Shown: positions 53,095-61,790 of the stretch, piece after piece
Position numbering within the stretch: position 1 is the stretch's first letter
Layout of the letters: every line of letters starts with the position of its first letter
Source of the DNA: Cellulomonas sp. SLBN-39
GTDB lineage: Bacteria; Actinomycetota; Actinomycetes; Actinomycetales; Cellulomonadaceae
Reading direction: 5' to 3'
Length of the DNA: 64,000 nt
NCBI RefSeq assembly: GCF_006715865.1
Contig: NZ_VFOA01000001.1
Span: 1,798,001 to 1,862,000, forward strand
Notes under the pieces: generated by a model
Database searches by the model: none
Seen by the model: only the letters and a program-made list of their open reading frames with translations
What the model was told of the DNA's origin: nothing
Translations under genes and position numbers: made by a program

Positions 53095-53550
53095 ATGACC
53101 GACCTCGTCAGCACCGCACGTCGGATCGCCACGCAGGCCCACCGCGGCCAGGTCGACAAGGCCGGGGCCCCGTACATCGGCCACCCGGCGCGCGTCGCCG
53201 GGCACGCCGCCGCCGCGGGAGGTGACGAGCGGGTCGTCGCCGCGGCGTGGCTGCACGACGTCATCGAGGACACCGACGTCACCCCGGACGACCTGCGCGC
53301 CGCCGGCATCCCCGACGACGTCGTCACCGCCGTGGTCGCGCTGAGCAAGGTGCCCGGGCAGAGCGTCGACGACTACTTCGCGGCGGTGAACCGGCACCCG
53401 GTCGCGATCGCGGTCAAGGCCGCCGACCTGGCCGACAACACCGACCCGGAGCGCCTGGCGCTGCTCGACGAGCAGACCCGGGCCCGGCTGGTGGCCAAGT
53501 ACGCGCGGGCGCGCGACCTGCTCGCGCATCCGCACGCCCCGGCGGGCTGA
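53095..53550 (+). CDS. MESH1-like HD hydrolase
   Basis: 151 aa, ATG after GAAGGAGA. Motifs: AHRGQVDKAGAPYIGHPARVA (His16, His30), AAWLHDVIEDTDV (His54-Asp55) and AIAVKAADLADNTDP (for the KLADRLHN motif). This is the metal-dependent HD fold of SpoT/MESH1 alarmone hydrolases; small single-domain versions act as SAH antitoxins to some RelA-like toxins. It lies 0.8 kb from, and opposite to, the RelA-like toxin. Hydrolysis of (p)ppGpp/ppApp is plausible but not proven. Confidence 0.75.
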   Translation: MTDLVSTARRIATQAHRGQVDKAGAPYIGHPARVAGHAAAAGGDERVVAAAWLHDVIEDTDVTPDDLRAAGIPDDVVTAVVALSKVPGQSVDDYFAAVNRHPVAIAVKAADLADNTDPERLALLDEQTRARLVAKYARARDLLAHPHAPAG

Positions 53551-53553
53551 CGG

Positions 53554-54894
53554 TCAGGACGCGCAGCCCAGCGCCGACGCGCCGGGTGCGCCGGTGCCGA
53601 TGAACCCGAAGGTCGTCGTCCCGCCGGCGGCCACGGCGCCGTTGTAGGGCGCGTTGCGCACGGTCACGGTCGCGCCGGACGTCGTCGCGACGCCGTTCCA
53701 CAGGGTGCTCACCGACGTGCCCGGCAGGGTGACCGTCCACGACGTCAGGGGAGTGGCGCCGGCCGTGACCGTGACCTCGCCCTGGTAGCCGCCGGGCCAC
53801 ACGCTGGCGGTGCGGAAGGTCGCGGTGCACGTGGCCGGCCCGCCGGTCGGCGTGGGGCTGGGCGTGGGCGTGGGAGTCGGAGTGGGTGTCGCTGTCGGCG
53901 TGACCGTGGGAGTGGGGGTGGGCGTGGGCGTGGGGGTCGAGCCGTCGCCCTCGGTCGTCGTGTAGCTCACCACCGTCCGGGGCGACGAGCACTTGCCGTT
54001 GCAGCTCGCGGGGAGCGAGAAGGCGTACTCGCGACCGCCGAACACGTACGCGCCCGTGACGTCTTTGACCCGGATCCGGTAGTCGGTGCCGCCCGCGGTG
54101 GTCGGCTTCACCAGGTACGACTGCCCCATGTCGGTGTTCATGGGCGTCGTGACCCACGCGCCGTCGGCGAGGTGCTCGACGCCGTGGATGCCGTTCGGCA
54201 GGTGGTTGATCGACACCCCCGCCCACCACCGCTCCGAGCCCTGGATGAACCCGATCTCGATGTCCCCGGAGTAGTCCGGCGCCTCGATGAACTCCCACGT
54301 CACCTGGCGGTTGCCCCAGTGCGCGGGCTCCAGGTCGCCGACGGGCGCGCCGTCCTTCACGAACCGGTTGATCGCCTGGTGCGCCAGGTCGAGGTGGTAC
54401 GGGTCGTCGCGGCACCACGCGTTGGGGTCGCCGCAGCTGTCGGCGACGAGCATGTCGAGCGTGGCGCCGTTGTACTCGTCCTCGACCCACGCGCCGTTGC
54501 GGCAGAACGCCTGGCCGGCGGCGCCGTCGTTCAGGCCCGTGCAGTAGTCGCCGATCGACACCCGGACCCAGCGGCCGCAGTTGCGCCCGTTGTCCCACAT
54601 GCCGACCTTCGGGTCGGCGGCGGCCATCGGGCGCGGGTACATCGCGTAGTCGCCCGGGGTGTCGAAGACGTTCAGCGCGAGCCAGTCCTGCGTCTCGAGC
54701 TGGTCCTGCGGCAGCCCGCAGCCCCCGTACGGCGACCCGAGGTTGTCGAACCACGTCGCGTTGCCCGTCACCGGCCCGGCCTCGCCCCCGGGCGTCAGCG
54801 CGACCGCCGGCGCCTGCGCGGCGACGAGCGCGGCGCCCGCGACCAGCAGAGCGAGCACACCTCCGACCGAACGGCGTGTCTTCTGCGTGGACAT
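53554..54894 (-). CDS. Secreted expansin-like (DPBB) protein with C-terminal CBM2
   Basis: 446 aa. Signal peptide (30 residues). Residues 43-230 form a double-psi beta-barrel/expansin-like module: TGNATWFDNLGSPYGGCGLPQDQL, NCGRWVRVSIGDYC, DMLVADSCGDPNAWCRDDPYHLDLA and GNRQVTWEFI. A second beta domain follows (YLVKPTTAGGTDYRIRVKDVTGAYVFGGREY), then a Thr-Pro linker and CBM2 (CTATFRTASVWPGGYQGEVTV, SLWNGVATT-type). Loosens cellulose without hydrolysis by family. Imperfect repeat GGCGTGAAA...TTTACGCC upstream at 54957-54975. Confidence 0.85.
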   Translation of the reverse strand: MSTQKTRRSVGGVLALLVAGAALVAAQAPAVALTPGGEAGPVTGNATWFDNLGSPYGGCGLPQDQLETQDWLALNVFDTPGDYAMYPRPMAAADPKVGMWDNGRNCGRWVRVSIGDYCTGLNDGAAGQAFCRNGAWVEDEYNGATLDMLVADSCGDPNAWCRDDPYHLDLAHQAINRFVKDGAPVGDLEPAHWGNRQVTWEFIEAPDYSGDIEIGFIQGSERWWAGVSINHLPNGIHGVEHLADGAWVTTPMNTDMGQSYLVKPTTAGGTDYRIRVKDVTGAYVFGGREYAFSLPASCNGKCSSPRTVVSYTTTEGDGSTPTPTPTPTPTVTPTATPTPTPTPTPSPTPTGGPATCTATFRTASVWPGGYQGEVTVTAGATPLTSWTVTLPGTSVSTLWNGVATTSGATVTVRNAPYNGAVAAGGTTTFGFIGTGAPGASALGCAS

Positions 54895-54956
54895 CGGGTT
54901 CCTCCGGTGGGCGACGGGTCGCCCCGAGTGTGGCCCTCGGCCCGGCCCGTGCGGGC

Positions 54957-54975
54957 GGCGTGAAACCTTTACGCC
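54957..54975. promoter_or_regulatory. Possible operator before the expansin-like gene
   Basis: Imperfect inverted repeat GGCGTGAAACCTTTACGCC, 63 bp before the ATG, similar in style to LacI-family operators but not the GAATCGATTC type. Confidence 0.35.
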
Positions 54976-54997
54976 ACGCGGGACGAGCGGCCGGAGG

Positions 54998-55564
54998 TCA
55001 GCGGGTCGGCGGCGGTCCTGCGGCGGTCAGGAGGTCGGTCTCGTACGAGCCGGAGAACGCGACCTTCGTGATCTCCCGGTACCTCCACCGCGACACGGTC
55101 CCGTCCCGCACGCCCTGCGGCGTCACCTCGTCCAGCACCATCGAGCCCTCGCCGCCGTGCGCCGGCGCTCCGAAGAACGCGACGTCGGGGTCGACGCGCT
55201 CGACCTCGACGTGCACCAGCCCGCCGTGCGCGGCGGCGGTCGCGACGAGATCCCGCGTGCGGTCGAGTGCGATCGACGCGGCAGGTCCCGCCGGCGGCCA
55301 CGCGCCGGTGCTCTGCAGCAGCCTGCGGCTGGTCTCGTCGCACGTGCTGACCTGGACGCGTTCGAGGTCCCGCAGCCGGAGCGCGACGTACCCGTCGACC
55401 CGGATCTCCGGGACGTGCGCGAGGAGCAGCCACCGCCGGCCCAGTCTGACGACGTACCCGTCGTGCACGTCGGCCCCGGGGATCCGGCGCGTGAGCCGAA
55501 CCACCCGATGCTCGTCCTGCATGCGTCCGAGCGCCCCCGTCCACAGGTCCGTCACCGAGGTCAT
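54998..55564 (-). CDS. Hypothetical protein, 188 aa
   Basis: Begins MTSVTDLWTGALGRMQDEHRVVRL and contains RRWLLLAHVPEIRVDGYVALRLRDLERVQVSTCDETSRRLL. Beta-rich; the region GYVALRLRDLERV resembles proteins of unknown function in other high-GC genomes. Ends ITKVAFSGSYETDLLTA. No signal or membrane segment. Confidence 0.6.
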   Translation of the reverse strand: MTSVTDLWTGALGRMQDEHRVVRLTRRIPGADVHDGYVVRLGRRWLLLAHVPEIRVDGYVALRLRDLERVQVSTCDETSRRLLQSTGAWPPAGPAASIALDRTRDLVATAAAHGGLVHVEVERVDPDVAFFGAPAHGGEGSMVLDEVTPQGVRDGTVSRWRYREITKVAFSGSYETDLLTAAGPPPTR

Positions 55565-55664
55565 GGGGCCAGTGTGCCGACGTCGGCGCGCGCGACGCCC
55601 CAGGTTTCTCCCGTCCAGGCGGCCGAGGGTCCGTCCCCGCCACCCCTCCCCGCGGGTGCTGCTG

Positions 55665-56216
55665 CTAGAGGAGCCACGGCAGCCCGTAGATGGCGGCTCC
55701 GGTCACCAGGGCGGTGCAGATCACCGGGTGCGCCGTGACGATCGAGAACGCCTCGGGCCACCTCCGCCGCGCGTCCTTGAGCCGGTTGACCGACAGGTTG
55801 ACCCGCGCCGTCGGGACTCCGAGCGGGGACCATCGTGCGCGCATCTCGCTGTCGCGGTCGGTGCTCGGGTCCCGCACGCGCAGGAGCACGCCGCCCGTCG
55901 TCCCGATCACGAGATGGTGGTCCACGGCGAGGTCGGTGCCTCGGGTGCCTGTGTCGATCATCGGGATGGTCTGGACGAGCTCGACGCGAGTGAACTGGGA
56001 TCGTGCAAGACGTCGGGAGCGACCGCTCCAGCTCCGCCAGACGACGGCATCGGGCGTGACCTCGACCCTGTGCCAGCTGGTCCGGCGCGCCCGTGGGTAG
56101 CGAGGACGTGGGGTGTCAGCCGGTCGGCCGAGCACGGAGTCGAGCAGGACGCGTCGAAGAGGCACGCGCTCAGGCTGTGGCGGTGCGCCCTCAGGACGGT
56201 TCTCAGTCACCTGCAC
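55665..56216 (-). CDS. Hypothetical protein with PH-like domain and C-terminal membrane segment
   Basis: 183 aa. Basic Arg-rich N-terminus, then TSWHRVEVTPDAVVWRSWSGRSRRLARSQFTRVELVQTIP with alternating strands, HHLVIGTTGGVLLRVRDP, and a C-terminal hydrophobic end VICTALVTGAAIYGLPWLL. Possibly a membrane-attached PH-like fold. Function unknown. Confidence 0.55.
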   Translation of the reverse strand: MQVTENRPEGAPPQPERVPLRRVLLDSVLGRPADTPRPRYPRARRTSWHRVEVTPDAVVWRSWSGRSRRLARSQFTRVELVQTIPMIDTGTRGTDLAVDHHLVIGTTGGVLLRVRDPSTDRDSEMRARWSPLGVPTARVNLSVNRLKDARRRWPEAFSIVTAHPVICTALVTGAAIYGLPWLL

Positions 56217-56374
56217 CTCATCGTCACCCGGGACCGCCGACTTCAGCGCCCGCCGGCTCGACCCGTCACTCGCGTCCGTGCCCGGGGCGGCGCGGTGACA
56301 CGTCTGGCACGGCCGTCGGGAAGCGCCGGGTCCTCGTCCTGGGCGCTCGCCAGGCTTGTTCCGGCGCCCTGTCG

Positions 56375-56785
56375 TCAGTCGAGGACGGCCGTGGCCTCCA
56401 CCTCGACGAGGACGTCGGGCTCGAAGAGCACGTCCACCCCGATCAGCGACGCGGGCGGCATCGGCAGCGGGAGGCCGATCTCCTCGGCGACCGACTCCAC
56501 CCCGCGCATGAAGGGCTCGATCTTGTCAGGGCTCCAGCCGGTCACGAAGAAGGTGAGGCGAACGACGTCCTCGAACCCGGCACCCACGCCGGCCAGTGCG
56601 GTGCGCGTGCTGCGCAGGGCGTGCGCGACCTGCCCGGCGAGGTCGCCCGGCGCGAGGGGCGTGCCGTCGGCGCTGCGGGCGATCTGCCCGGCCACATGGA
56701 CCTGGCGGGTGCCGGTGGCGACGGCGACGTGGTGGTATGGGACGGGCTGCATCAGGCCCTCGGGGGACGACAGGTGGACGGTCAT
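56375..56785 (-). CDS. RidA-family protein
   Basis: 136 aa, ATG after GAGGAG. Conserved blocks: VPYHHVAVATGTRQVHVAGQIARSADG, LRSTRTALAGVGAGFEDVVRLTFFVT, PPASLIGVDVLFEPDVLVEVEATAV. RidA hydrolyses reactive enamine/imine intermediates. The divergent HxlR gene with a palindromic operator probably controls it. Confidence 0.93.
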   Translation of the reverse strand: MTVHLSSPEGLMQPVPYHHVAVATGTRQVHVAGQIARSADGTPLAPGDLAGQVAHALRSTRTALAGVGAGFEDVVRLTFFVTGWSPDKIEPFMRGVESVAEEIGLPLPMPPASLIGVDVLFEPDVLVEVEATAVLD

Positions 56786-56810
56786 GGCTGCTCCTCGGCC
56801 GACGGGATTC

Positions 56811-56856
56811 GGTATCGCATGGATACCTTGTGTCGATCGGGCACCACAACGAGACT
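56811..56856. promoter_or_regulatory. HxlR operator and promoter
   Basis: GGTATC-N5-GATACC (56811-56827) is a perfect 6-bp inverted repeat that abuts the -35 TTGTGT (56828-56833) of the HxlR gene; its -10 GAGACT (56851-56856) is 17 bp away and 7 nt before GTG 56864. It is probably an autoregulatory and RidA operator. Confidence 0.7.
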
Positions 56857-56863
56857 GGGTGTC

Positions 56864-57250
56864 GTGACGGATACCGACACGCGAGCCCACGGCAGGCTGA
56901 CGATCACCGCGACGCACCGGGAGCTGCTCGACCAGGTGCTCGACAAGTGGTCCCTCGACGTGCTCAACGAGCTGTGCGAACGCCCGCTGCGCTTCAGCGG
57001 CCTCCGGCGGGCGATCCCCACGGTCACGCAGAAGTCGCTGACGGCGACGCTGCGGCGCCTGGAGCGCAACGGCATCGTCGAGCGCGTCGTGCTGGGCACC
57101 CGGCCGGTCGCCGTGGAGTACCGGATCACGCCCCTCGGCAAGACGCTCCGCCCGCCGGTCGACGCGATCCTGCACTGGGCGGCGGAGCACCTGCCGAGCA
57201 TCGACGCGGCGCGTGACAGGTACGACGAGGAGATGGACGGCGCACGCTGA
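56864..57250 (+). CDS. HxlR-family regulator
   Basis: 128 aa from GTG, leaderless. LTITATHRELLDQVLDKWSLDVLNELCERPLRFSGLRRAIPTVTQKSLTATLRRLERNGIVERVV is the winged helix of HxlR proteins, shorter than the 2089 gene and without a ligand domain. Divergent to RidA. Confidence 0.9.
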   Translation: MTDTDTRAHGRLTITATHRELLDQVLDKWSLDVLNELCERPLRFSGLRRAIPTVTQKSLTATLRRLERNGIVERVVLGTRPVAVEYRITPLGKTLRPPVDAILHWAAEHLPSIDAARDRYDEEMDGAR

Positions 57251-57328
57251 TCCAGGGCCTGCCGTGCTCCTCCCGCGGCTCACGCGGACGTCACCCGCGG
57301 ACCGCGCCGGGCGCCTAGCGTGGCCTGC

Positions 57329-57805
57329 ATGACGAGTGAGCACCCCACGCCGCCCGCCGGCGGCGCCCGGCAGCTGCGGCTGGTCGTCGAGGCCGCCGAC
57401 TACGAGGAGGCCGTCCGGTTCTACCGCGACGTCCTCGGCCTCCCCGAGCAGGCGGCCTTCCAGGGGGACGACGACGCCCGCGTCGTCATCCTCGACGCCG
57501 GCCGCGCCACCCTGGAGATCGCGAACCCCGCCCAGAAGCGCATGATCGACGACGTCGAGGTCGGCCGGCAGGTCGCGCCCGCCGTCCGCGTCGCGTTCGA
57601 GGTCGACGACGCCGTCGCCACCACGGGTGCCCTGGCCGATGCCGGCGCCGAGGTGATCGCCGAGCCGACCGAGACGCCGTGGCGGTCGCTCAACGCGCGC
57701 CTCCAGGCGCCGGCGGGCCTGCAGATCACCGTCTTCCAGGAGCTGGAACCGCTCGACACCCGCTCCGAGCGACCGGGCTTCGGCACCGACGCCACCCGCG
57801 ACTGA
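57329..57805 (+). CDS. VOC-family protein
   Basis: 158 aa; TAGCGT (57316-57321) lies 7 nt before ATG 57329, so leaderless. RQLRLVVEAADYEEAVRFYRDVLGLPEQAAFQGDDDARVVILDAG and the C-terminal RSLNARLQAPAGLQITVFQEL are glyoxalase/bleomycin-resistance-type strands. Metal ligands (His/Glu) are not all conserved. Substrate unknown. Confidence 0.85.
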   Translation: MTSEHPTPPAGGARQLRLVVEAADYEEAVRFYRDVLGLPEQAAFQGDDDARVVILDAGRATLEIANPAQKRMIDDVEVGRQVAPAVRVAFEVDDAVATTGALADAGAEVIAEPTETPWRSLNARLQAPAGLQITVFQELEPLDTRSERPGFGTDATRD

Positions 57806-57853
57806 CCGTCACCGCCCCCGCGCGCGTCGCTCCCGTTCGGCGCCCCCGCCTGG

Positions 57854-58588
57854 TCACGACCAGGCAGAGCGGGGCATCCGGCGCGCGTCGAGCTCGCTCA
57901 GCACCCGCCGGGTGAAGCCGTCGTCGTCCTCGTCCTGCTGGGCGACGAACGTGAGCACCTCCTGCGCGCCGTTCGTCGACACGGACGCCCGCACGTCCGG
58001 GCTGCTCCACGGCCACGCCGACACCCAGTCGATGCGGGCGACGTGGAAGAGCAACACGGCGGCGTCGACCTGCGCGTGGAGCCGCAAGGCGTGACGGACG
58101 TCGCGGGCCACGCGCCGGCCGAGGCCCTCGGCGACGGCGTCGCCGGTCGGGACGGCGTCCGGTCCGCCCGTCGCGTCGTCGACCGGGTCCGCGTCGGGGT
58201 ACGCCATGCGTGCGGCCGTGGCGTCGTCGACCGCGTCGAGGTAGTGCTGCAGGCCGAACCGGTACGTGGCGTCCAGCGTCTCGTCCGGCGCACGGCGCGG
58301 CTCCCAGACGACGTCGCCACCCTCCCGCCGCACTCGGGCGCTCAGGCTCCCGCAGCCCGTCTCGCCGCAGGCGCAGGCCCCGAGCACCACCGTCGCGCCC
58401 TCCCGGGTCGGCAGCAGCCGGGTCGAGAGCGGAGGCAGCAGGGCGTCGGGGTCGAGGCCCTTCGGGTTCGCGTACCCGAGCAGCAGGTCCCTGCCGTCGA
58501 CGAACGGCCGGAGCGAGGGACGGCCGGCACGGTCGAGGACCGTGACCAGGCGCAAGGTGGACAGCGAGGCGTCGAGGCGAGAGGTCAT
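57854..58588 (-). CDS. Hypothetical protein with CxC...GC motif, paralogue of 34532
   Basis: 244 aa. LRPFVDGRDLLLGYANPKGLDPDALLPPLSTRLLPTREGATVVLGACACGETGCGSLSARV shows the VDG, LLP and Cys-x-Cys...Gly-Cys-Gly positions of 34532. The C-terminal half (VARDVRHALRLHAQVDAAVLLFHVARIDWVSAW...FVAQQDEDDDGFTRRVLSEL) is extra. Possibly a metal-binding protein; role unknown. Confidence 0.6.
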   Translation of the reverse strand: MTSRLDASLSTLRLVTVLDRAGRPSLRPFVDGRDLLLGYANPKGLDPDALLPPLSTRLLPTREGATVVLGACACGETGCGSLSARVRREGGDVVWEPRRAPDETLDATYRFGLQHYLDAVDDATAARMAYPDADPVDDATGGPDAVPTGDAVAEGLGRRVARDVRHALRLHAQVDAAVLLFHVARIDWVSAWPWSSPDVRASVSTNGAQEVLTFVAQQDEDDDGFTRRVLSELDARRMPRSAWS

Positions 58589-58748
58589 TCGTGACGGCGT
58601 GTGTGGTGCCGGGTCTCAGGAGACGAGCAGAGTCTCCGAGACTAGAGGGCGTCTCCGCCCTCGTCGTTCCCTCGACAGCGTGGCGCTCGCCGATGGTCTC
58701 GTGCGGTAGCCGCCCGCGCGCCGTTTCCCACGCGTCAGACTGTGCCGG

Positions 58749-59402
58749 GTGGAGATCGTCAAGACCCGGACGGCTCGGGGGCGCGGGCGATGGGGACCGG
58801 ACACCTACGACGTCGAGCTCCTCTCGTGCACGCAGTCCTGGTGGGACTCCGCGAGGGCGGAGCGCAGGACGCTCACGGACTTCGAGCTGCGCTGCTCGGC
58901 ACCGGTGGGTTCCCGGTACTTCGCGACGGAGTCCGAGCGGGACACCTTCATCGCCGCCTCGTTCTCCGAGCTTGACCTGGACCCGGTGGAGCCGCCCGAG
59001 GCGCGGGTCGTGGCGCCCACGTCCTTGCACGCAGTTCTCGGCGTGCCCCTGACCGGAGTCGAGACGGCCGTCGGATGTCTGCAGCTCGACTGGCCCGACG
59101 ACTATCTCGTGATCTACTCCGGGGCCCGGATCATCGAGGCCGCAGGGACGTGCGAGGACGGGGACGCCGGCTTCGTGGCGAAGCTGCAGTCGCTGACCGG
59201 TCGGCGGTTGAGTGCCGTGGACGAGGTCCTCGACCGTGGCCTCGTCCTCACGTTCGAGGGCCCGATCGACCTCGAGGTGAACCTGCGCGAGGCCGGCGAC
59301 GGTCTCGTCGAGGCAGCTGAGCACTCGAGCAGGGACCATTGGAGCCGCGGGTCCAGCTGGACGGTCGCCGAGCCGCCGTTCGACTCGTCGTGGCCCTCCT
59401 AA
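58749..59402 (+). CDS. Hypothetical protein, 217 aa
   Basis: GTG 58749 with CAGACT (58736-58741) 7 nt upstream, so leaderless. DTYDVELLSCTQSWWDSARAERRTLTDFELRC, TFIAASFSELDLDPVEPPEARVVAP and LTFEGPIDLEVNLREAGDGLVEAAEHSSRD. No family recognised. The opposite strand holds the CxC gene, divergent. Confidence 0.5.
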   Translation: MEIVKTRTARGRGRWGPDTYDVELLSCTQSWWDSARAERRTLTDFELRCSAPVGSRYFATESERDTFIAASFSELDLDPVEPPEARVVAPTSLHAVLGVPLTGVETAVGCLQLDWPDDYLVIYSGARIIEAAGTCEDGDAGFVAKLQSLTGRRLSAVDEVLDRGLVLTFEGPIDLEVNLREAGDGLVEAAEHSSRDHWSRGSSWTVAEPPFDSSWPS

Positions 59403-59521
59403 CCCCTCGTACAGGCCATCGACGTGTCGGGTGGCGGCCGGCAGCCCGGTCGTGCCGAGGAACCCGCCTCCGCGTCGTGCGGCTCCGCCGCCTCATGCGG
59501 CGGGGCAGGCGCGGCGGGTCG

Positions 59522-59989
59522 TCAGCTCCCGGGCAGCGAGCGGCTGAGCGTCGTCTCGGCCGCGGCCTCGACCTCCCGGGCGAGGCGCCCCCAGCCTCCG
59601 GTCCATTCGTCGTCGAGGCCGATGAACTCGTCTAGGTGCAGATCCGGCCGGCTCTCGCCGAGCCGTGCGAGGAGGGCCACCGCGCCCCGGGTGTCGTGGT
59701 CCAGACGCCACCGGGCCGAGACGTGCTCGAGCACGACCTCTCGCGCGGCCGAGGGTCCCTGCAGCGGCTCGACCTGTGCCTCGTGCAGCGCGTCGCGCAT
59801 CAGCCGCTCGATGGCCTCGGGGTCCTGCCGGGCGTGACCGGCCAGCAGCCGTACGGCTTCGCTGTCGACGACGTCGGCCGCCAGCCATCGCGCGGCCAGA
59901 TCGGGGAGCTGGTCCGTCCTGATGACCCCGAGGTCATGCAGCGCGCCGGCCTCGCGGAGGTCGGGCAGCGGCATGCCGTCTGATCGCAC
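59522..59989 (-). CDS. Hypothetical protein, 155 aa
   Basis: GTG 59989 after GGAG; ATG 59974 is possible. Helical: LAARWLAADVVDSEAVRLLAGHARQDPEAIERLMRDALHEAQVE, DTRGAVALLARLGESRPDLHLDEFIGLDDEWTGGWGRLAREV. No known domain. Same strand as the next two genes. Confidence 0.55.
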   Translation of the reverse strand: MRSDGMPLPDLREAGALHDLGVIRTDQLPDLAARWLAADVVDSEAVRLLAGHARQDPEAIERLMRDALHEAQVEPLQGPSAAREVVLEHVSARWRLDHDTRGAVALLARLGESRPDLHLDEFIGLDDEWTGGWGRLAREVEAAAETTLSRSLPGS

Positions 59990-60081
59990 GGCTCCATCAT
60001 CGCGGGAGGAGGCTGCCCGCGGTGCGCCAGGCGGTGACGGGCCCGATCCTCGGCGCCGCCGGTCGGCGGGACGACCGCCGG

Positions 60082-60447
60082 TCAGACGCCCGTCGGCCAC
60101 GCCTCCCAGCGCTCCGGGCGGGCTCGAACCGGTTGGCCGAGCGCGGCAGGCGGAGCCTCGCCGGTCAGCTCGAGCAGAACGATCGAGTCACCGACCCGCA
60201 GGACCGCGCAGTCGCTGTCGACGTGCTCGAGGATCCCGGCCAGGACGTCGAGACCCGTGGCGCCCCTCGCACCGGTGGCGGGCTGGTCCACCGTCTCCCA
60301 CGCCAGCGACCCGATGGCGTCGAGCTCGATGTCCACGTCGTCACCCACGACCGGCGTGACCGGACCTCGCCACACGACGCGGAGATCGCCCCCGGGCGTC
60401 TCGCACCTCACCATGGCCGCCCCGGCGGACAGCACCCTGACGCGCAT
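60082..60447 (-). CDS. Hypothetical protein, 121 aa
   Basis: RVRVLSAGAAMVRCETPGGDLRVVWRGPVTPVVGDDVDIELD and VDSDCAVLRVGDSIVLLELTG form a small beta-barrel-like chain. No family recognised. About 65 nt downstream of hipA on the same strand, possibly cotranscribed. Confidence 0.5.
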   Translation of the reverse strand: MRVRVLSAGAAMVRCETPGGDLRVVWRGPVTPVVGDDVDIELDAIGSLAWETVDQPATGARGATGLDVLAGILEHVDSDCAVLRVGDSIVLLELTGEAPPAALGQPVRARPERWEAWPTGV

Positions 60448-60512
60448 GCGCTGATCCTGCCGGGTCGACGCCGGGGAGTCTCCCAGGGCACGACGCCGGG
60501 ACCGGGCGCTGC

Positions 60513-61790
60513 CTACCGCCGCATCCTCGTGATCCGCTCGTGCGCCTGGCGCACGGCCAGATCGAGCACCGGGTGGTCCCCGGCCTCGTCCGCGACCTGT
60601 GCACGGGCGTCCTCGATCGCGGGTTCCAGCCGGTCGAGGGCGGTGCTGACGATCCGGCGCGCCGCCCGCTCGCCGATGTCCCAGGCGCCAAGCTCGGCGA
60701 CCAGCGCCTCCCCGGACAGGTCGTCGATGAACGCTTCACCACCGATCCGCATCGACAGCTCGGTGCTCGTCCCCGGCAGCGCGGTGGTCGGCACCACGTC
60801 GTACGCCGGTGCGAGCCGTACGCCCCGCTCGGGGTCCAGCAGCAGCGAGATGTTCTTCGCGTGCTGGTCGCAGTTGCCCAGCACCAGCGATCCGGTCACC
60901 AGCGCGGCGAGCGCGCGCAGCTCCTCGACCGGGGCGTCCGCGTGCGTCGACAGCACTGCGGCGATCTTTGCCAGAGACGGCGACATCGGGTCCTGGGCCT
61001 GCTGGTACTTGCTCGTCGGGGGGATGCCCAGCGCCTGGCACATGTCTTCCTGGTGGATCCGGACGAGCCGGTCGTCGACGCGTCGACGGTCGTACCTCTC
61101 CACCAGGATTCCCGGACGTGCGCCGACGTGGCGGAGCTGCACGTCCGCGGTCGGCACCCCGGCCAGCCGCATCGCGCGCATCGCGAACAGCTCCCCGTGG
61201 ACGACGCCGGGCCACCGCTCCTCGCCGTCGGCCCTGATCGGCGCCGGCTTGAGGATGTGCGTCGAGGGGGTGGCCTCCAGCGGAAGGCCCAGCCGGCCCG
61301 TCGGGTCGCGCACGAGCACGAGCTTCTCCTGCACGCCCCCCAGCGACACCCGCACGTGCTCGTCGGCGCCGACCCCGAACGGTGCGACCGCGAGGTCGTC
61401 CACGGTCCGCTCCAGCGCCGCCTCGTCCAACCAGTGCACCCCGGCGCTGGTGGGCGGATCGGCGTCGGGCGGGGTGATCACGACGGCGCCGGCGCACTCG
61501 CGGCCGATCCGGCCGAGCAGGCCCGTCGTGTCGTTCTCCGCGATCCGGTACCGGTCGGCGAGTGCCTTGCGCAGGGTCTCCTCGGGGAGCAGGCCGTCGA
61601 GCCAGTGCTGCGCGACGACCGCCGGGTACGGCTCCGGACGGACGGGCATCCGGACCGACAGGGCGATCGCCCCCGGCCCGTACCGCTCGACCGCGTCGTC
61701 GGTGTACCGCACCGAGACCGCACCCATGCCGGCGTCCAGCAGGTCGGCCACGTGCACGTCGTTCAACCAGACGTGCAGCGTCCCCGTCAC
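60513..61790 (-). CDS. hipA: HipA-type serine/threonine kinase toxin
   Basis: 425 aa from GTG 61790, overlapping hipB's stop. HipA N-terminal LHVWLNDVHVADLL, P-loop region VSLGGVQEKLVLV, ATP-site ILKPAP, catalytic GNCDQHAKNISLLL and DVVP. It phosphorylates a tRNA-synthetase in E. coli to cause dormancy; the target here is unknown. Neutralised and repressed by HipB. Confidence 0.93.
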   Translation of the reverse strand: MTGTLHVWLNDVHVADLLDAGMGAVSVRYTDDAVERYGPGAIALSVRMPVRPEPYPAVVAQHWLDGLLPEETLRKALADRYRIAENDTTGLLGRIGRECAGAVVITPPDADPPTSAGVHWLDEAALERTVDDLAVAPFGVGADEHVRVSLGGVQEKLVLVRDPTGRLGLPLEATPSTHILKPAPIRADGEERWPGVVHGELFAMRAMRLAGVPTADVQLRHVGARPGILVERYDRRRVDDRLVRIHQEDMCQALGIPPTSKYQQAQDPMSPSLAKIAAVLSTHADAPVEELRALAALVTGSLVLGNCDQHAKNISLLLDPERGVRLAPAYDVVPTTALPGTSTELSMRIGGEAFIDDLSGEALVAELGAWDIGERAARRIVSTALDRLEPAIEDARAQVADEAGDHPVLDLAVRQAHERITRMRR

